Assembly: GCA_023262065.1 (NCBI GenBank)
Contig: JALRDW010000027.1
Span: 1-13,575 of the forward strand
Source: Acidimicrobiia bacterium
GTDB taxonomy: Bacteria; Actinomycetota; Acidimicrobiia; IMCC26256
Length of the DNA stretch: 13,575 nt
Direction: 5' to 3'
In this document: positions 7,203 through 13,575 of the stretch, in pieces
Position numbering within the stretch: the stretch's first letter is position 1
Layout: every line of letters begins with the position of its first letter
Position numbers and translations under genes: made by a program
The notes under the pieces: generated by a model
What the model was told of the DNA's origin: nothing
Database searches by the model: none
What the model saw: only the letters and a program-made list of their open reading frames with translations

Positions 7203-7205
7203 CCT
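7200..7205 (+). promoter_or_regulatory. candidate -10 element for the rpsB-tsf-pyrH-frr cluster
   Basis: TAACCT begins on the stop codon of the M23 gene and is the only TANNNT hexamer between that gene and rpsB. It would give a leader of about 130 nt. No -35 box is recognisable. Confidence 0.35.
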
Positions 7206-7267
7206 CGCCGCCGGTCCTGGCACGGTGTCGGGATCGCCTCAGCAACCATCCACCCACGACTCATCGC

Positions 7268-7302
7268 CCGTCGATCCGACGGTCGCCGCCACGCAGGCGG
7301 TG
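7268..7302 (+). promoter_or_regulatory. rpsB leader hairpins (possible autoregulatory RNA)
   Basis: Two adjacent stems lie in the 142-bp leader. The first is CCGTCG/CGACGG (7268-7273 with 7277-7282, loop ATC). The second is CGCCGCC/GGCGGTG (7284-7290 with 7296-7302, one G-U pair, loop ACGCA). Ribosomal-protein leaders often bind their own product, but no known S2-binding motif was matched here. Confidence 0.3.
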
Positions 7303-7344
7303 CGGCAACGGGCGTTCCACCCAACCGACGGAAGGAAGTGACCC

Positions 7345-8250
7345 GTGGCTGTCGTCACGATGAAGCAGCTCCTGGAGCATGGCGTCCACTTCGGGCACCA
7401 GACCCGGCGCTGGAACCCGAAGATGCGCCGATTCATCCTCGGCGAGCGCAACGGCATCTACGTCATCGACCTCCAGCAGACGCTGGGCCGGATCGACACC
7501 GCCTACCGGTTCGTCCGCAGCACGGTCGAGAACGGCGGGACCGTGCTCTTCGTGGGGACGAAGAAGCAGGCCCAGGAGCCGATCCAGCGCCACGCCGACC
7601 GCGTGGGCCAGCCCTACGTGAACTTCCGTTGGCTCGGGGGCATGCTCACCAACTTCTCGACCGTGCACCAGCGCGTCGCCAAGATGCGCGAGATGGAGCG
7701 GCAGGTCGCCTCGGGTGAGGTCGACCAGATGATCAAGAAGGAGGGGCTCAAGCTCCGGCGCGACCTCGCCAAGCTCGAGCGCAACCTCGGCGGCATCCGC
7801 AGCATGGAGAAGCTCCCCGACGTGGTGTTCGTGCTCGACACGAACAAGGAGCACATTGCGGTGACCGAGGCGAACCGACTCGGGATCCCGGTGGTCGCGG
7901 TCGTCGACACCAACGTCGACCCCGACATCATCACGTACCCGATCCCGGGCAACGACGACGCGATCCGTTCGGCCAACCTCATGTGCCGCGTCATCGCCGA
8001 CGCGGTGGAGGAGGGTCGGTACCTCGCGCAGCGCAAGGGTGTCCGCGCGGGCACGAAGGCCGAGGCTCCGGCCCCGCCGGTGCTGACGCCGGAGGAGCAG
8101 GCCGCCCGCGCCGAGCAGCAGGCCCGGGCCCGCAACGAGGCCGCGGCCGCGCAGGCTGAGCGCGAGCGGCGTCTCGCCGAGTCCAAGGCCCAGGCCGCGG
8201 CGGCGCCCGCCGAGGCGCCCGAGGCCGCCGAGACCCCGCAGGAGGGCTGA
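7345..8250 (+). CDS. rpsB: 30S ribosomal protein S2
   Basis: S2 is a small-subunit protein needed for S1 and S21 association near the platform and for translation initiation. The family core (1-232) is complete: [19 protein letters not shown] (9-27), [10 protein letters not shown] (37-46), FVGTKKQAQ (69-77), [12 protein letters not shown] (93-104), [19 protein letters not shown] (158-176) and [13 protein letters not shown] (182-194). A 69-residue tail (233-301) rich in Ala, Glu and Arg, probably helical, follows; such tails are common in actinobacterial S2. The GTG start has GAAGGAAG with a 6-nt spacer. It leads the cluster with tsf, which begins 3 bp after its stop. Confidence 0.98.
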   Translation: MAVVTMKQLLEHGVHFGHQTRRWNPKMRRFILGERNGIYVIDLQQTLGRIDTAYRFVRSTVENGGTVLFVGTKKQAQEPIQRHADRVGQPYVNFRWLGGMLTNFSTVHQRVAKMREMERQVASGEVDQMIKKEGLKLRRDLAKLERNLGGIRSMEKLPDVVFVLDTNKEHIAVTEANRLGIPVVAVVDTNVDPDIITYPIPGNDDAIRSANLMCRVIADAVEEGRYLAQRKGVRAGTKAEAPAPPVLTPEEQAARAEQQARARNEAAAAQAERERRLAESKAQAAAAPAEAPEAAETPQEG

Positions 8251-8253
8251 CCG

Positions 8254-9096
8254 TTGGCCGATTACTCCGCCAAGGACGTCGCCGCGCTCCGCAAGGAGAC
8301 CGGCGCCGGGATGATGGACTGCAAGAAGGCGCTCGAGGAGTCGGGCGGGAACCTCGAGGAGGCCCGGGACTGGCTCCGCAAGAAGGGTCTCGCCGGGGCC
8401 ACCAAGCGGGCCGGACGGTCCGCCGAGCAGGGCGCGATCGACGTCGTCGTCGACGGTCCGGTCGCCGCCCTCGTCGAGATCACCTGTGAGACCGACTTCG
8501 TGGCCAAGGGCGACGACTTCCGGTCGCTCGTGGCGAGCCTGGCCGCTCAGGTCGCCAAGGAGGGTGAGGACCTCGCCGGGCAGGCCTACGAGGGTTCCAC
8601 GGTCGGCGAGTACGTCACCCAGGCCGCGGCCCGCCTCGGCGAGAACGTCGGAATCGGGCGGGTCGTCCGTTACGAGACCGCCGACGGCCTCGTCGACGCC
8701 TACAAGCACATCCAGAACGAGCGCGGGGTGATCGGCGTGCTCGTGGAGCTCGGTGGCGTCGACGCGTCGGACGCGGCGGCCGTCGAGGTCGCGCACGACG
8801 TGGCCCTCCACATCGCGAGCGCCGCACCCCGGTTCGTCCGCAAGGACGAGGTGCCGACCGAGGCAATCGATCGCGAGCGCGAGGTGCTCACCGAGCTCAC
8901 GCGCAACGAGGGCAAGCCCGAGGCTGCGATCGGCAAGATCGTCGAGGGTCGCCTCAACTCCTTCTACAAGGACTACTGCCTCGAGGAGCAGGCGTTCGTG
9001 AAGGACCCGAAGACGACCGTCGCCGCGCTGGTCGCCGGGCTCGGAGCCGGGGCGACGATCCGTCGCTTCGCCCGGGTCAAGATCGGCGAGGAGTAG
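8254..9096 (+). CDS. tsf: translation elongation factor Ts
   Basis: EF-Ts (280 aa) is the nucleotide-exchange factor that recycles EF-Tu from its GDP form. The N-terminal UBA-like domain (about 4-42) has the signature [15 protein letters not shown] (13-27) and [13 protein letters not shown] (33-45). The EF-Tu-contacting TDFVA motif lies at 80-84, followed by the two core subdomains and a coiled-coil region. The start is a TTG, selected because GGAGGG lies 7 nt upstream inside the rpsB end and because [12 protein letters not shown] matches the family N-terminus. It follows rpsB by 3 bp, the near-universal rpsB-tsf pair, and ends in TAG just before pyrH. Confidence 0.97.
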   Translation: MADYSAKDVAALRKETGAGMMDCKKALEESGGNLEEARDWLRKKGLAGATKRAGRSAEQGAIDVVVDGPVAALVEITCETDFVAKGDDFRSLVASLAAQVAKEGEDLAGQAYEGSTVGEYVTQAAARLGENVGIGRVVRYETADGLVDAYKHIQNERGVIGVLVELGGVDASDAAAVEVAHDVALHIASAAPRFVRKDEVPTEAIDREREVLTELTRNEGKPEAAIGKIVEGRLNSFYKDYCLEEQAFVKDPKTTVAALVAGLGAGATIRRFARVKIGEE

Positions 9097-9149
9097 CCAT
9101 CAGCGCTCCGGATACCCGAGAGCTCGCCGCCGCCGGAGCCTTCCGGCGG
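9088..9149 (+). other. possible 5' extension of pyrH with an ATC start
   Basis: GAGGAG (9088-9093), a good Shine-Dalgarno, is followed by 5 nt and then ATC at 9099, in frame with pyrH. The 17 codons up to 9149 are open and read (I/M)[16 protein letters not shown], joining smoothly to [14 protein letters not shown] and TTG are all absent from this stretch. Either the gene starts at the non-canonical ATC, or this is leader before the GTG at 9150, or the base is a sequencing error for ATG. Confidence 0.45.
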
Positions 9150-9863
9150 GTGGTGCTCAAGCTCTCGGGCGAGGCGTTCGCCGACCCGACCACGGGGTAC
9201 GGCATCGATGCCGGGATCGTCGCCCGCATCGCCGAGGAGACGGCCCAGGCCCGCGAGGAGCTGGGCGCGGAGATCGCCGTGGTCGTCGGCGGCGGCAACA
9301 TCTTCCGCGGTATGACCGGTGCGACCCGCGGCATGGACCGCGCCCGGGCCGACTACATGGGCATGCTCGCCACGGTCATCAACGCGCTCGCGCTGCAGGA
9401 CGCCTTCGAGGCGGTCGGGCAGCCGTCCCGGGTGCAGACCGCGATCACGATGTCCCAGGTCGCCGAGCCCTACATCCCACGTCGCGCGCTGCGTCACATG
9501 GAGAAGGGGCGCATCGTCGTGTTCGCGGCGGGCACCGGGAACCCGTACTTCACGACCGACACGACCGCAGCCCTGCGCGCGGCCGAGATCGGTGCCGGGG
9601 CGATCCTCAAGGGGACCCACTCCGGCGTCGACGGCATCTACTCCGCCGATCCGCGTCTCGACACGACGGCGATCAAGCTCACCACGGTGTCGCACCTCGA
9701 GGTGCTCAACCGTGGACTCAAGGTGATGGACTCCACCGCCATCACGTTCTGCATGGACAACCGACTCCCGATCGTCGTCTTCGACGTGTCGTCGCCCGGC
9801 AACATCGGTCGCGTCTTCACGGGTGAGCCGATCGGGACGTTGGTGCACGCGAAGGAGGATTGA
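9150..9863 (+). CDS. pyrH: uridylate kinase (UMP kinase)
   Basis: PyrH phosphorylates UMP to UDP, the first step from UMP towards UTP and CTP. It is a hexameric amino-acid-kinase-fold enzyme. Motifs (numbered from this start) are KLSGEAF (4-10), [11 protein letters not shown] (44-54), [17 protein letters not shown] (68-84), [13 protein letters not shown] (96-108), [17 protein letters not shown] (133-149) and [16 protein letters not shown] (154-169). The length from the GTG at 9150 is 237 aa, close to the usual 240, but the first strand (normally preceded by about 10-20 residues ending in R/K) would begin at the initiator, and the nearest GGAG is 11 nt away. An in-frame ATC at 9099 with a strong ribosome-binding site would add 17 residues. 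Identity is certain; the start is not. Confidence 0.93.
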   Translation: MVLKLSGEAFADPTTGYGIDAGIVARIAEETAQAREELGAEIAVVVGGGNIFRGMTGATRGMDRARADYMGMLATVINALALQDAFEAVGQPSRVQTAITMSQVAEPYIPRRALRHMEKGRIVVFAAGTGNPYFTTDTTAALRAAEIGAGAILKGTHSGVDGIYSADPRLDTTAIKLTTVSHLEVLNRGLKVMDSTAITFCMDNRLPIVVFDVSSPGNIGRVFTGEPIGTLVHAKED

Positions 9864-9864
9864 C

Positions 9865-10428
9865 GTGCCGACCGTCCCCGAGATCGTCAGTGAGTGCGAG
9901 GAGCACATGCGCAAGGCGGTGGTGCACCTCCAGGACGAGTTCGCCACCGTGCGCACCGGACGCGCCGCGCCGGCCATGGTCGAGAAGATCCGCGTCGAGT
10001 ACTACGGCTCCGAGGTGCCGCTGCAGCAGCTCGCAGGCTTCTCGGTGCCCGAGCCGCGGGTCCTCGTGGTGTCGCCGTTCGACAAGGGTGCGCTCAAGGC
10101 CATCGAGAAGGCGATCCAGTCCTCCGACCTCGGCATCTCGCCGTCGAACGACGGTCAGGTCATCCGACTCACGTTCCCGCAGCTCACCGAGGAGCGCCGC
10201 AAGGAGCTCGTGAAGATGGTGAAGCACCGGGCCGAGGAGGGCCGGGTGGCGGTGCGCAACGTCCGCCGTCACGCCAAGCAGCAGTTCGAGGCCCTCGAGA
10301 AGGAGGGCGAGATCTCCCGGGACGAGTTGGAGCGGGTCGAGAAGGACCTCCAGAAGGCGACCGACCGGACCATCGCCGAGGTCGACGAGATGCTGGCCCA
10401 CAAGGAGCACGAGCTCCTCGAGGTCTGA
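9865..10428 (+). CDS. frr: ribosome recycling factor
   Basis: RRF (187 aa, usual about 185) splits post-termination ribosomes together with EF-G. The three-helix-bundle arm is formed by residues 1-30 and about 105-187, and the small beta domain by about 31-104. Signatures are FATVRTGRAAPAMV (26-39), VEYYGSEVPLQQLA (44-57), SPFDKGALKAIEKAI (70-84), DLGISPSNDGQVIRL (88-102) and EERRKELVK (109-117). The GTG at 9865 was chosen because GGAGG lies 6 nt upstream, whereas the frame remains open further upstream only inside pyrH. It begins 1 bp after the pyrH stop, so the two are tightly coupled. Confidence 0.97.
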   Translation: MPTVPEIVSECEEHMRKAVVHLQDEFATVRTGRAAPAMVEKIRVEYYGSEVPLQQLAGFSVPEPRVLVVSPFDKGALKAIEKAIQSSDLGISPSNDGQVIRLTFPQLTEERRKELVKMVKHRAEEGRVAVRNVRRHAKQQFEALEKEGEISRDELERVEKDLQKATDRTIAEVDEMLAHKEHELLEV

Positions 10429-10430
10429 CG

Positions 10431-10465
10431 GGCCCCTGACGGGGCCGGATCCGGGGCGAGCCCCG
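10431..10465 (+). terminator. tandem GC-rich hairpins after frr
   Basis: Hairpin one is GGCCCC/GGGGCC (10431-10436 with 10441-10446, loop TGAC). Hairpin two is CGGGG/CCCCG (10452-10456 with 10461-10465, loop CGAG). They start 2 bp after the frr stop codon and precede a new promoter-like box. There is no T-tract, so this is probably an intrinsic terminator of the high-G+C type. Confidence 0.5.
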
Positions 10466-10485
10466 CCCCGGCCGGTGGCCCCGTC

Positions 10486-10491
10486 TAGCCT
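10486..10491 (+). promoter_or_regulatory. candidate -10 element for cdsA-dxr
   Basis: TAGCCT lies just after the tandem hairpins and 32 nt before the cdsA ATG, giving a short leader that carries the GAGGGGGA ribosome-binding site. No -35 is seen. Confidence 0.4.
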
Positions 10492-10523
10492 GCCGACACG
10501 TCTCACGGGGCGAGGGGGAAGCC

Positions 10524-11996
10524 ATGGACGACGTCTTCGACGGTGACGAGAGCGAGGCGCAGCAGCCCGAGCGGCCGCGCGCGAACGAGGGCGTGCGGAT
10601 CCTCGGGGCCGACGAGGCCCGGGCGGCGATCGACGCCGGTGCCGAGGGTCGTGGGCCCGGCGACGAGGCCGAGCGGCCCGAGCCGCCCGTCGCACCCACC
10701 CTGTCCTTCCCGCGCGCCGAGGATCACCCGGCCCGTCCGACCCCGGCCACCGAGCCGCCCCGGCTCGTGCCGCTCGACGGCGGACTGCGGACGCCGCCCG
10801 CCGAGCCGCCGGCCACCGAGGGCGTGCGCATCGTGGGCGTGGCGCCGGCCACCGACGACACCGGTGAGCACCGGGTCGTTGAGGTCGCGGCCGAGTCCGA
10901 GTCGGTCGACCTGCCGCACTGGAGCGAACCGCCCACGGGCGAGCACGCCGCCGTGAGCCCGGACGCCGGCGACTCGCTCCGATTCCGCAACGCGGCCGAC
11001 GACTTCGACGAGGTCGACGAGGCCATCGTCATCGAGGATGCGCTCATCACCGATGACGAGCCGACCGGCGCGCTCGCCGCGTCGGTCCCGGACGACGACG
11101 CCGCGTTCGCGGCCGAGGTCGAGGCGCGTCGTCGGGTGCGCCCCGTGTCCTCGCAGCGGCGACCCGAGCGGATGCCGTCCCCCTCGGCGACCCCGCCCGA
11201 CCTCGTGACCCGGGTCATCACCGGCGCGGCGGTGGCCGTCCTCGCCCTCATCTGCTTCAAGGCCGGGCCGACGTTCACCATGCTGTTCGTCGCCGTGATC
11301 GTGGGCCTCGCCGCGCTCGAGTTCTTCGACGCCATCCGCAGGGTCGGGTTCAAGCCGGCCACGCTCATCGGCGTGCTCGCCTCCGTGGCGATCGTGCCGA
11401 TCGCGTACACCCGCGGTGAGTTCGCCTACCCGCTCGTGCTCGCGCTCGTCGTGTGCTTCAGCCTGCTGTGGTTCATGGTGAAGGCCTCGCCCGGTCGGCC
11501 CCTGCTCGGCGCGGCCATGACGATCGCCGGGTTCGCGTACGTCGGTGGCCTCGCCGGGTTCGCCGGCCTCATGCTCTCGTACTCCGACGGCATCGGCCTG
11601 CTCCTCGGTCTGGCCCTCTGCGTCATCGCGTACGACGCCTCGGCCTACCTGGTCGGCTCCCGGATCGGCCGCACCCCGCTGGCCCCGGCCCTCTCGCCCG
11701 GCAAGACGGTGGAGGGGCTCATCGGCGGGGTCGCAGCGTCGATCGTGGTGGCGGTGCTCATCGTCTCCCAGATCGCGCCCTGGGGCGGGTTGGGCAACTC
11801 GTTCCTGCTCGGCCTCGTGGTGGGTGTGGTCGCCCCGTTCGGCGACATGTGCGAGTCCATGATCAAGCGTGACCTGCGCATCAAGGACTTCGGCAGCATC
11901 CTGCCCGGCCACGGTGGGGTGCTCGACCGGTTCGACGCGATCCTGTTCGCGCTGCCGGCGGTCTACTTCCTCGCCCGCGCCCTCCAGCTCGGCTGA
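10524..11996 (+). CDS. cdsA: phosphatidate cytidylyltransferase (CDP-diglyceride synthase) with long acidic N-terminal tail
   Basis: CdsA makes CDP-diacylglycerol from CTP and phosphatidic acid at the membrane, the branch point for all phospholipids. Residues about 228-490 are the enzyme: roughly eight hydrophobic segments and, near the end, the full family signature from S445 to D471, including KR (448-449), KD (454-455), PGHGG (461-465) and DRFD (468-471). The first 227 residues are a hydrophilic, Asp/Glu/Pro/Ala-rich stretch that looks disordered. It holds EGVRILG (22-28) and EGVRIVG (99-105) and a separate HWSEPPTGEH (132-141). A typical CdsA is about 270-300 aa, so this is an unusually long form. 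The ATG has GAGGGGGA closely upstream. dxr follows after 42 bp. Confidence 0.95.
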   Translation: MDDVFDGDESEAQQPERPRANEGVRILGADEARAAIDAGAEGRGPGDEAERPEPPVAPTLSFPRAEDHPARPTPATEPPRLVPLDGGLRTPPAEPPATEGVRIVGVAPATDDTGEHRVVEVAAESESVDLPHWSEPPTGEHAAVSPDAGDSLRFRNAADDFDEVDEAIVIEDALITDDEPTGALAASVPDDDAAFAAEVEARRRVRPVSSQRRPERMPSPSATPPDLVTRVITGAAVAVLALICFKAGPTFTMLFVAVIVGLAALEFFDAIRRVGFKPATLIGVLASVAIVPIAYTRGEFAYPLVLALVVCFSLLWFMVKASPGRPLLGAAMTIAGFAYVGGLAGFAGLMLSYSDGIGLLLGLALCVIAYDASAYLVGSRIGRTPLAPALSPGKTVEGLIGGVAASIVVAVLIVSQIAPWGGLGNSFLLGLVVGVVAPFGDMCESMIKRDLRIKDFGSILPGHGGVLDRFDAILFALPAVYFLARALQLG

Positions 11997-12038
11997 GCCG
12001 AGACGGCGGACCCGCCCCCGGGGTGGGAGGATGCACCC

Positions 12039-13145
12039 GTGCGACGCGTCGTGATCCTCGGCTCCACCGGGTCCATCGGGACCCAGGCCCTCGAGGTCAT
12101 CGGCGCGCACCGTGACGAGTTCGCGGTCGTCGGTCTGGCCGCCGGCTCGGACGCCGCGCGCCTCGCCGACCAGGCCGCGGCCTTCGGGGTCCCGCCGGAG
12201 CGGGCCCGGCTCGCGGGCGGGGATCCCGGCGTGCTCGCCGAACTCGCGGCGCTCGACGATGCCGACGTCGTGCTCAACGCGGTCGTGGGCTTCGCCGGGC
12301 TCCCGGCGACCGTCGCCGCGCTGCGGGCGGGCAAGCGACTCGCGCTCGCGAACAAGGAGAGCCTCATCGCGGGCGGGCCCGTGGTGGCGCGGGTGCGGGA
12401 GCAGGGCGGGGGCGAGATCGTGCCCGTCGACTCCGAGCACTCGGCCGTGTACCAGTGCCTGCGGGCCGGGACGGGCGCCGAGGTCGACCGCATCGTGCTC
12501 ACGGCGAGCGGCGGTCCGTTCCGGGGTCGGTCCCGGGCCGACCTCGAGCACGTCTCGATCGAGGACGCGCTCGCGCACCCGACCTGGTCGATGGGACCGA
12601 AGATCACGATCGACTCCTCGACCCTCGTGAACAAGGGCCTCGAGGTCATCGAGGCGCACGAGCTGTTCGGGGTCGACTACGACCGCATCGAGGTCGTCGT
12701 GCACCCGCAGTCGGTCGTGCACTCGATGGTCGAGTTCGTCGACGGGGCCACGATCGCGCAGCTCTCGATGCCCGACATGCGCCTCCCGATCGGGTTGGCC
12801 CTCGGGGCGCCGGCCCGACTCGACCAGCCGTTCGGCGCGATCGACTGGACCTCGTTGGGCGCGCTCACCTTCGAGGTGCCGGACCGTGAGGCGTTCCCGG
12901 CCCTCGACCTGGCCTACGCCGCCGGGCGGGCCGGCGGGTCGGCCCCGGCGACCTTCAGCGGGGCGAACGAGGTGGCGGTGGACGCGTTCCTCGCGGGGGC
13001 CATCGCCTGGCTCGACATCCCGGCGGTCGCCGCCGAGGTCCTCGACGCCGGGACCGGGAACATCTCCGAGGTCGCCGACGTTCTCGAGGCGGACCGCATC
13101 GCGCGCGAGCGGGCCCGGGCCGCCGTCGACCGGCGCACGGCCTGA
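12039..13145 (+). CDS. dxr: 1-deoxy-D-xylulose 5-phosphate reductoisomerase
   Basis: Dxr catalyses the first committed step of the MEP isoprenoid pathway, converting deoxyxylulose phosphate to methylerythritol phosphate with NADPH and a divalent metal. The NADPH-binding LGSTGSIGTQALEVI (7-21) opens the Rossmann domain. ANKESLI (104-110) and the metal-binding VDSEHSA (130-136, D131 and E133) follow. The substrate loop is TASGGPFR (155-162), then HPTWSMGPKITIDSSTLVNKG (about 180-200) and VVHPQSVVHSMVEF (220-233). The C-terminal helical domain includes FSGANEVAVDAFL (306-318). At 368 aa it is slightly short for the family (about 380-400). The GTG has GGGAGG 8 nt upstream. An out-of-frame ATG at 12031 is not used. 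cdsA and rseP flank it, the usual order. Confidence 0.96.
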   Translation: MRRVVILGSTGSIGTQALEVIGAHRDEFAVVGLAAGSDAARLADQAAAFGVPPERARLAGGDPGVLAELAALDDADVVLNAVVGFAGLPATVAALRAGKRLALANKESLIAGGPVVARVREQGGGEIVPVDSEHSAVYQCLRAGTGAEVDRIVLTASGGPFRGRSRADLEHVSIEDALAHPTWSMGPKITIDSSTLVNKGLEVIEAHELFGVDYDRIEVVVHPQSVVHSMVEFVDGATIAQLSMPDMRLPIGLALGAPARLDQPFGAIDWTSLGALTFEVPDREAFPALDLAYAAGRAGGSAPATFSGANEVAVDAFLAGAIAWLDIPAVAAEVLDAGTGNISEVADVLEADRIARERARAAVDRRTA

Positions 13146-13153
13146 CTCCGTAG

Positions 13154-13185
13154 ACCACGTGGTGGACCGGCGGGCCGGACCGCCG
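13154..13185 (+). repeat. palindrome and hairpin between dxr and rseP
   Basis: The 84-bp gap holds a 10-bp palindrome, ACCACGTGGT (13154-13163), and just after it a 6-bp stem, CGGCGG/CCGCCG (13168-13173 with 13180-13185, loop GCCGGA). They could be a regulator site and a terminator or attenuator, but either could be chance. Confidence 0.3.
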
Positions 13186-13229
13186 CCCCCGAGACACCCG
13201 AGACCCCCCGAGCCGACGAGGAGCACACC

Positions 13230-13575
13230 GTGAGGGACCCGCTGGGCGAGAGCACCGAGGTCAGCTCGCGGCGGGCCACGGTCGGCCTCGTCGCCGTGCT
13301 CCTGCTCGTCGTCGTGGCCGTCATCCTGCGGCCCTCGATCACGATGACGGTGCTCATCGCGCTGGGCCTCGTCCTCACGATCATGCTGCACGAGGCCGGG
13401 CACCTCATCGGAGCCAAGCGCGGCGGGATGAAGGCCACCGAGTTCTACCTCGGATTCGGCCCGCGGCTGTGGTCGATCCGGCGCGGCGAGACCGAGTACG
13501 GCATCAAGGCCATCCCCTTCGGCGGCTACGTCCGCATGATCGGCATGTTTCCCCCAGCTCCCGACGGCAGCGTCC
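13230..13575 (+). CDS. rseP: site-2 protease, RseP/Rip1 family (M50), 3' end outside window
   Basis: The first 115 codons of an intramembrane zinc metalloprotease are visible. It cuts transmembrane segments of anti-sigma factors and other membrane proteins. A first hydrophobic segment (about 17-33) is followed by a second (39-60) carrying the catalytic HEAGH (54-58, matching HExxH). Then come the family stretches [11 protein letters not shown] (72-82) and [16 protein letters not shown] (90-105). The GTG was chosen because GAGGAG lies 6 nt upstream. The PDZ domain and the second zinc-ligand motif (NxxPxxxLDG) should follow but are outside the window. The dxr-rseP order is standard; in mycobacteria the equivalent gene is rip1. 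Confidence 0.94.
   Translation, partial: MRDPLGESTEVSSRRATVGLVAVLLLVVVAVILRPSITMTVLIALGLVLTIMLHEAGHLIGAKRGGMKATEFYLGFGPRLWSIRRGETEYGIKAIPFGGYVRMIGMFPPAPDGSV

Noticed and set aside
9823..9864. Upstream start for frr inside pyrH
   Set aside because: The 14 added residues do not resemble RRF; the GTG at 9865 has an ideal GGAGG spacing and family length.
10503..13403. A 966-codon open frame on the minus strand opposite cdsA and dxr
   Set aside because: It is antisense to two genes with complete family motifs and has Arg/His/Gly/Asp-rich composition typical of shadow frames in GC-rich DNA.

Overview
This window comes from the chromosome of a very high-G+C bacterium, most likely an actinomycetote. 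The evidence is the DUF2469 - yraN - comM - dprA - xerC - whiG - M23 - rpsB - tsf - pyrH - frr - cdsA - dxr - rseP gene set, which is the actinobacterial housekeeping neighbourhood (also known from mycobacteria and, with whiG, from Streptomyces). It also has many GTG/TTG starts, GC-rich hairpins without T-tracts and TANNNT -10 boxes a few bases before start codons. The absence of the extra genes found between cdsA and dxr in mycobacteria, together with the overall style, suggests a deep branch such as Acidimicrobiia, but that is inference.

Layout. Positions 1-628: the 3' part of a DUF2469 gene and yraN, both +. Positions 637-2025: an accessory patch with two small minus-strand genes (a 55-aa zinc-ribbon protein and a 37-aa single-pass membrane protein), a plus-strand enoyl-CoA hydratase/isomerase, and a 63-aa minus-strand zinc-ribbon protein. 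Positions 2093-4716: comM then dprA on the minus strand, coupled by an overlapping stop/start. Positions 4855-6589: xerC and a WhiG/FliA-type sigma factor overlapping by 8 nt, +. Positions 6675-7202: a secreted, divergent M23-fold protein. Positions 7345-10428: the translation cluster rpsB, tsf, pyrH, frr. Positions 10524-13575: cdsA, dxr and the start of an RseP/Rip1-type site-2 protease. Every intergenic gap is under 150 bp. I see no tRNA, rRNA, CRISPR array, insertion sequence or prophage gene.

Functionally the window is core housekeeping: handling of incoming or stalled DNA (YraN, ComM, DprA), chromosome dimer resolution (XerC), alternative transcription (WhiG), translation (S2, EF-Ts, ribosome recycling), UMP phosphorylation (PyrH), phospholipid (CdsA) and isoprenoid (Dxr) precursors, and membrane proteolysis (RseP). 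Nothing here looks like a wholly new system. The points most worth a second look are: a possible AUC start codon for pyrH; a 37-aa membrane-protein gene read from an apparently leaderless promoter whose -10 box overlaps a divergent one; repeated EGVRI(L/V)G motifs in the long acidic tail of CdsA; loss of the auxiliary catalytic histidines in the M23 protein; and the flipped comM-dprA segment relative to the usual actinobacterial order.
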